Of a stretch of DNA of 64,000 bases, positions 62,858-64,000 are shown one piece after another. Where the stretch lies: assembly GCF_900102085.1 (NCBI RefSeq), contig NZ_FMVM01000005.1:186001-250000 (forward strand). Reading direction: 5' to 3'. Made by a program: the position numbers and the translations under genes. A model generated the notes under the pieces. The model was not told the origin of the DNA, did no database searches, and saw only the letters and a program-made list of their open reading frames with translations. How positions within the stretch are numbered: position 1 is the stretch's first letter; every line of letters starts with the position of its first letter. The DNA is from Paenibacillus polysaccharolyticus (GTDB taxonomy: Bacteria > Bacillota > Bacilli > Paenibacillales > Paenibacillaceae).

Positions 62858-64000
62858 TTACACCATCACCTTGCAGATATCATTCGTAAACTCTACCGGG
62901 TCTTGAATCGGCAATCCTTCAATCAGTAATGCTTGGTGATACAAGAGGCTGGTATACAGGCTGAGCTTCTCTTTATCCTGTGCAAAAGCATCTTTCAACG
63001 ATTTGAACACATCATGGTTCACGTTGATCTCCAGCACTTTATCCGCTTGAACATCTCCGCTGTTTGGCATAGCTTTCAGCACTTTCTCCATCTCAATCGT
63101 CAAATCACCCTCGGTGGACAAACATACCGGGTGGCTGCGAAGACGTTTGGACGCTTTCACCGCTTTAACTTTGCCCTCCAGCTGTGCCTGCATCGCTTCG
63201 AACAATTCTTTGTTGTCATTGTCCTGCGCTTCAGTCTCTTCTTTTTCCGCACTGTCTTCAATACCAAGATCACCACTGGAGATGGATTTGAACTCTTTCT
63301 CCTTGTAATTCGTGATCATCTTGATCGCGAATTCATCGATATCGTCGGTGAAGTAGAGCACTTCGTACCCTTTTTCCAATACGCCCTCGATCTGTGGCAG
63401 TTTCTCGATTCGGCTGATGGACTCACCCGCAGCATAATAGATATACTTCTGATCTTCCGGCATTCTGGAGACGTATTCGTCCAGGCTCACAAGCTTGCTC
63501 TCTTTAGAAGACGTGAACAGCAACAGATCCTGCAATGTGTCTTTGTTTGCGCCATAATCGCTGTATACGCCGTACTTCAGCTGACGACCAAACGCTTGAT
63601 AGAACTTCTCGTAGTTCTCGCGCTCGTCTTTGAGCAGGCTTTGCAGTTGGCCTTTGATTTTGTTTTTGATATTCTTCGCAATCAGGCTAAGCTGGCGGTC
63701 GTGTTGAAGCATCTCACGTGAGATGTTCAGAGATAGATCCTCTGAATCCACCATTCCTTTGACAAAACCAAAGTAATCTGGCAACAGGTCGCCGCACTTA
63801 TCCATGATCAATACGCCGTTGGAGTATAACTCCAGACCTTTTTCATACTCTTTTGTATAGTAGTCAAACGGCGTATTCTCCGGAATAAACAGGATCGCAT
63901 TATACACCACCGCGCCGTCCGCGCTAATGTGCAGATGTTTCAGCGGTTTGTCAAAACCGTACCGTTTCTCCATATAGAAGTTGGTGTAGTCTTCTTCGGT
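62858..64000 (-). CDS. htpG: Molecular chaperone HtpG (Hsp90), 5' truncated by window
   Basis: About 380 residues from the middle to the C-terminus of bacterial Hsp90; the ATPase domain is outside the window. The frame is open to base 64000 ([15 protein letters not shown]). GALFIP-type middle domain ([12 protein letters not shown]), [41 protein letters not shown] (in pieces: [28 protein letters not shown]) is strongly conserved. C-terminal dimerisation domain from about residue 265, with an acidic loop ([14 protein letters not shown]) just before. Heat-shock regulation cannot be judged. Confidence 0.95.
   Translation of the reverse strand, partial: TEEDYTNFYMEKRYGFDKPLKHLHISADGAVVYNAILFIPENTPFDYYTKEYEKGLELYSNGVLIMDKCGDLLPDYFGFVKGMVDSEDLSLNISREMLQHDRQLSLIAKNIKNKIKGQLQSLLKDERENYEKFYQAFGRQLKYGVYSDYGANKDTLQDLLLFTSSKESKLVSLDEYVSRMPEDQKYIYYAAGESISRIEKLPQIEGVLEKGYEVLYFTDDIDEFAIKMITNYKEKEFKSISSGDLGIEDSAEKEETEAQDNDNKELFEAMQAQLEGKVKAVKASKRLRSHPVCLSTEGDLTIEMEKVLKAMPNSGDVQADKVLEINVNHDVFKSLKDAFAQDKEKLSLYTSLLYHQALLIEGLPIQDPVEFTNDICKVMV

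Overview
The window reads as a chromosomal segment of an endospore-forming Bacillota, most like Paenibacillus. Pointers are an SspH-type spore protein, a GerB-type germinant permease, a SleB-type cortex hydrolase, YitT, T-box leaders upstream of leuA, the tsaE-tsaB-rimI-tsaD order, a Ku/LigD repair set and a Bacillus-type (BY-kinase/Wzz/PHP-phosphatase) exopolysaccharide locus. I see no rRNA, tRNA, transposase, integrase or CRISPR array. Both edges cut genes: an ABC-F ATPase at the left and htpG at the right.

Layout. 1-4.2 kb: the end of an ABC-F protein, a non-coding stretch with a cluster of DnaA boxes, then leuA (minus strand) behind two tandem T-box leaders that both appear to carry a leucine CUC specifier. 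4.2-7.3 kb: tsaE-tsaB-rimI-tsaD, the tRNA t6A37 operon, tightly overlapped and with a visible promoter. 7.4-13.6 kb: a spore and DNA-repair neighbourhood with sspH, a small acidic protein gene, ku behind a sigma-G/F-like promoter, a two-domain VOC dioxygenase, a germination permease, and LigD split into separate ligase and polymerase genes. 13.6-21.3 kb: yitT, cardiolipin synthase, a CNNM/CorC-type protein, an AI-2E/PerM-type protein, and a small CxxC protein with a two-gene ABC exporter.

21.5-42.6 kb is one long minus-strand exopolysaccharide (Wzx/Wzy type) locus. It holds tyrosine phosphatase, Wzz and BY-kinase, GalU, an initiating sugar transferase, UDP-xylose synthase, six glycosyltransferases of family 4 and one of family 2, Wzy, Wzx, pyruvyl transferase, ManC, UDP-glucose dehydrogenase, an LCP ligase, VanZ and two uncharacterised genes. 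A divergent XRE regulator (42,950) flanks its head. The promoter at the head of the locus and the promoter just beyond its tail share the same core (TTGACA-N17-TAAATT). Each carries a GATAC/GTATC palindrome at the same place downstream of the -10. This suggests a small regulon run by that XRE protein and is the most interesting regulatory finding here.

43.8-64 kb: glutamate synthase large subunit with a long structured leader, a YhgE/Pip-family membrane protein with a TetR regulator and matching TGACC/GGTCA operators, a UgtP/MGDG-synthase-like glycosyltransferase, a SleB-like hydrolase, 2'-5' RNA ligase, a D-2-hydroxyacid dehydrogenase, a TRM11-like methyltransferase, a chemoreceptor, a luciferase-like oxidoreductase, a dGTPase-family protein and htpG. 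Most transcription units end in clear intrinsic terminators.

Functions come from recognising conserved motifs by eye. No database search or folding calculation was run, so promoter, operator and RNA-structure calls are hypotheses.
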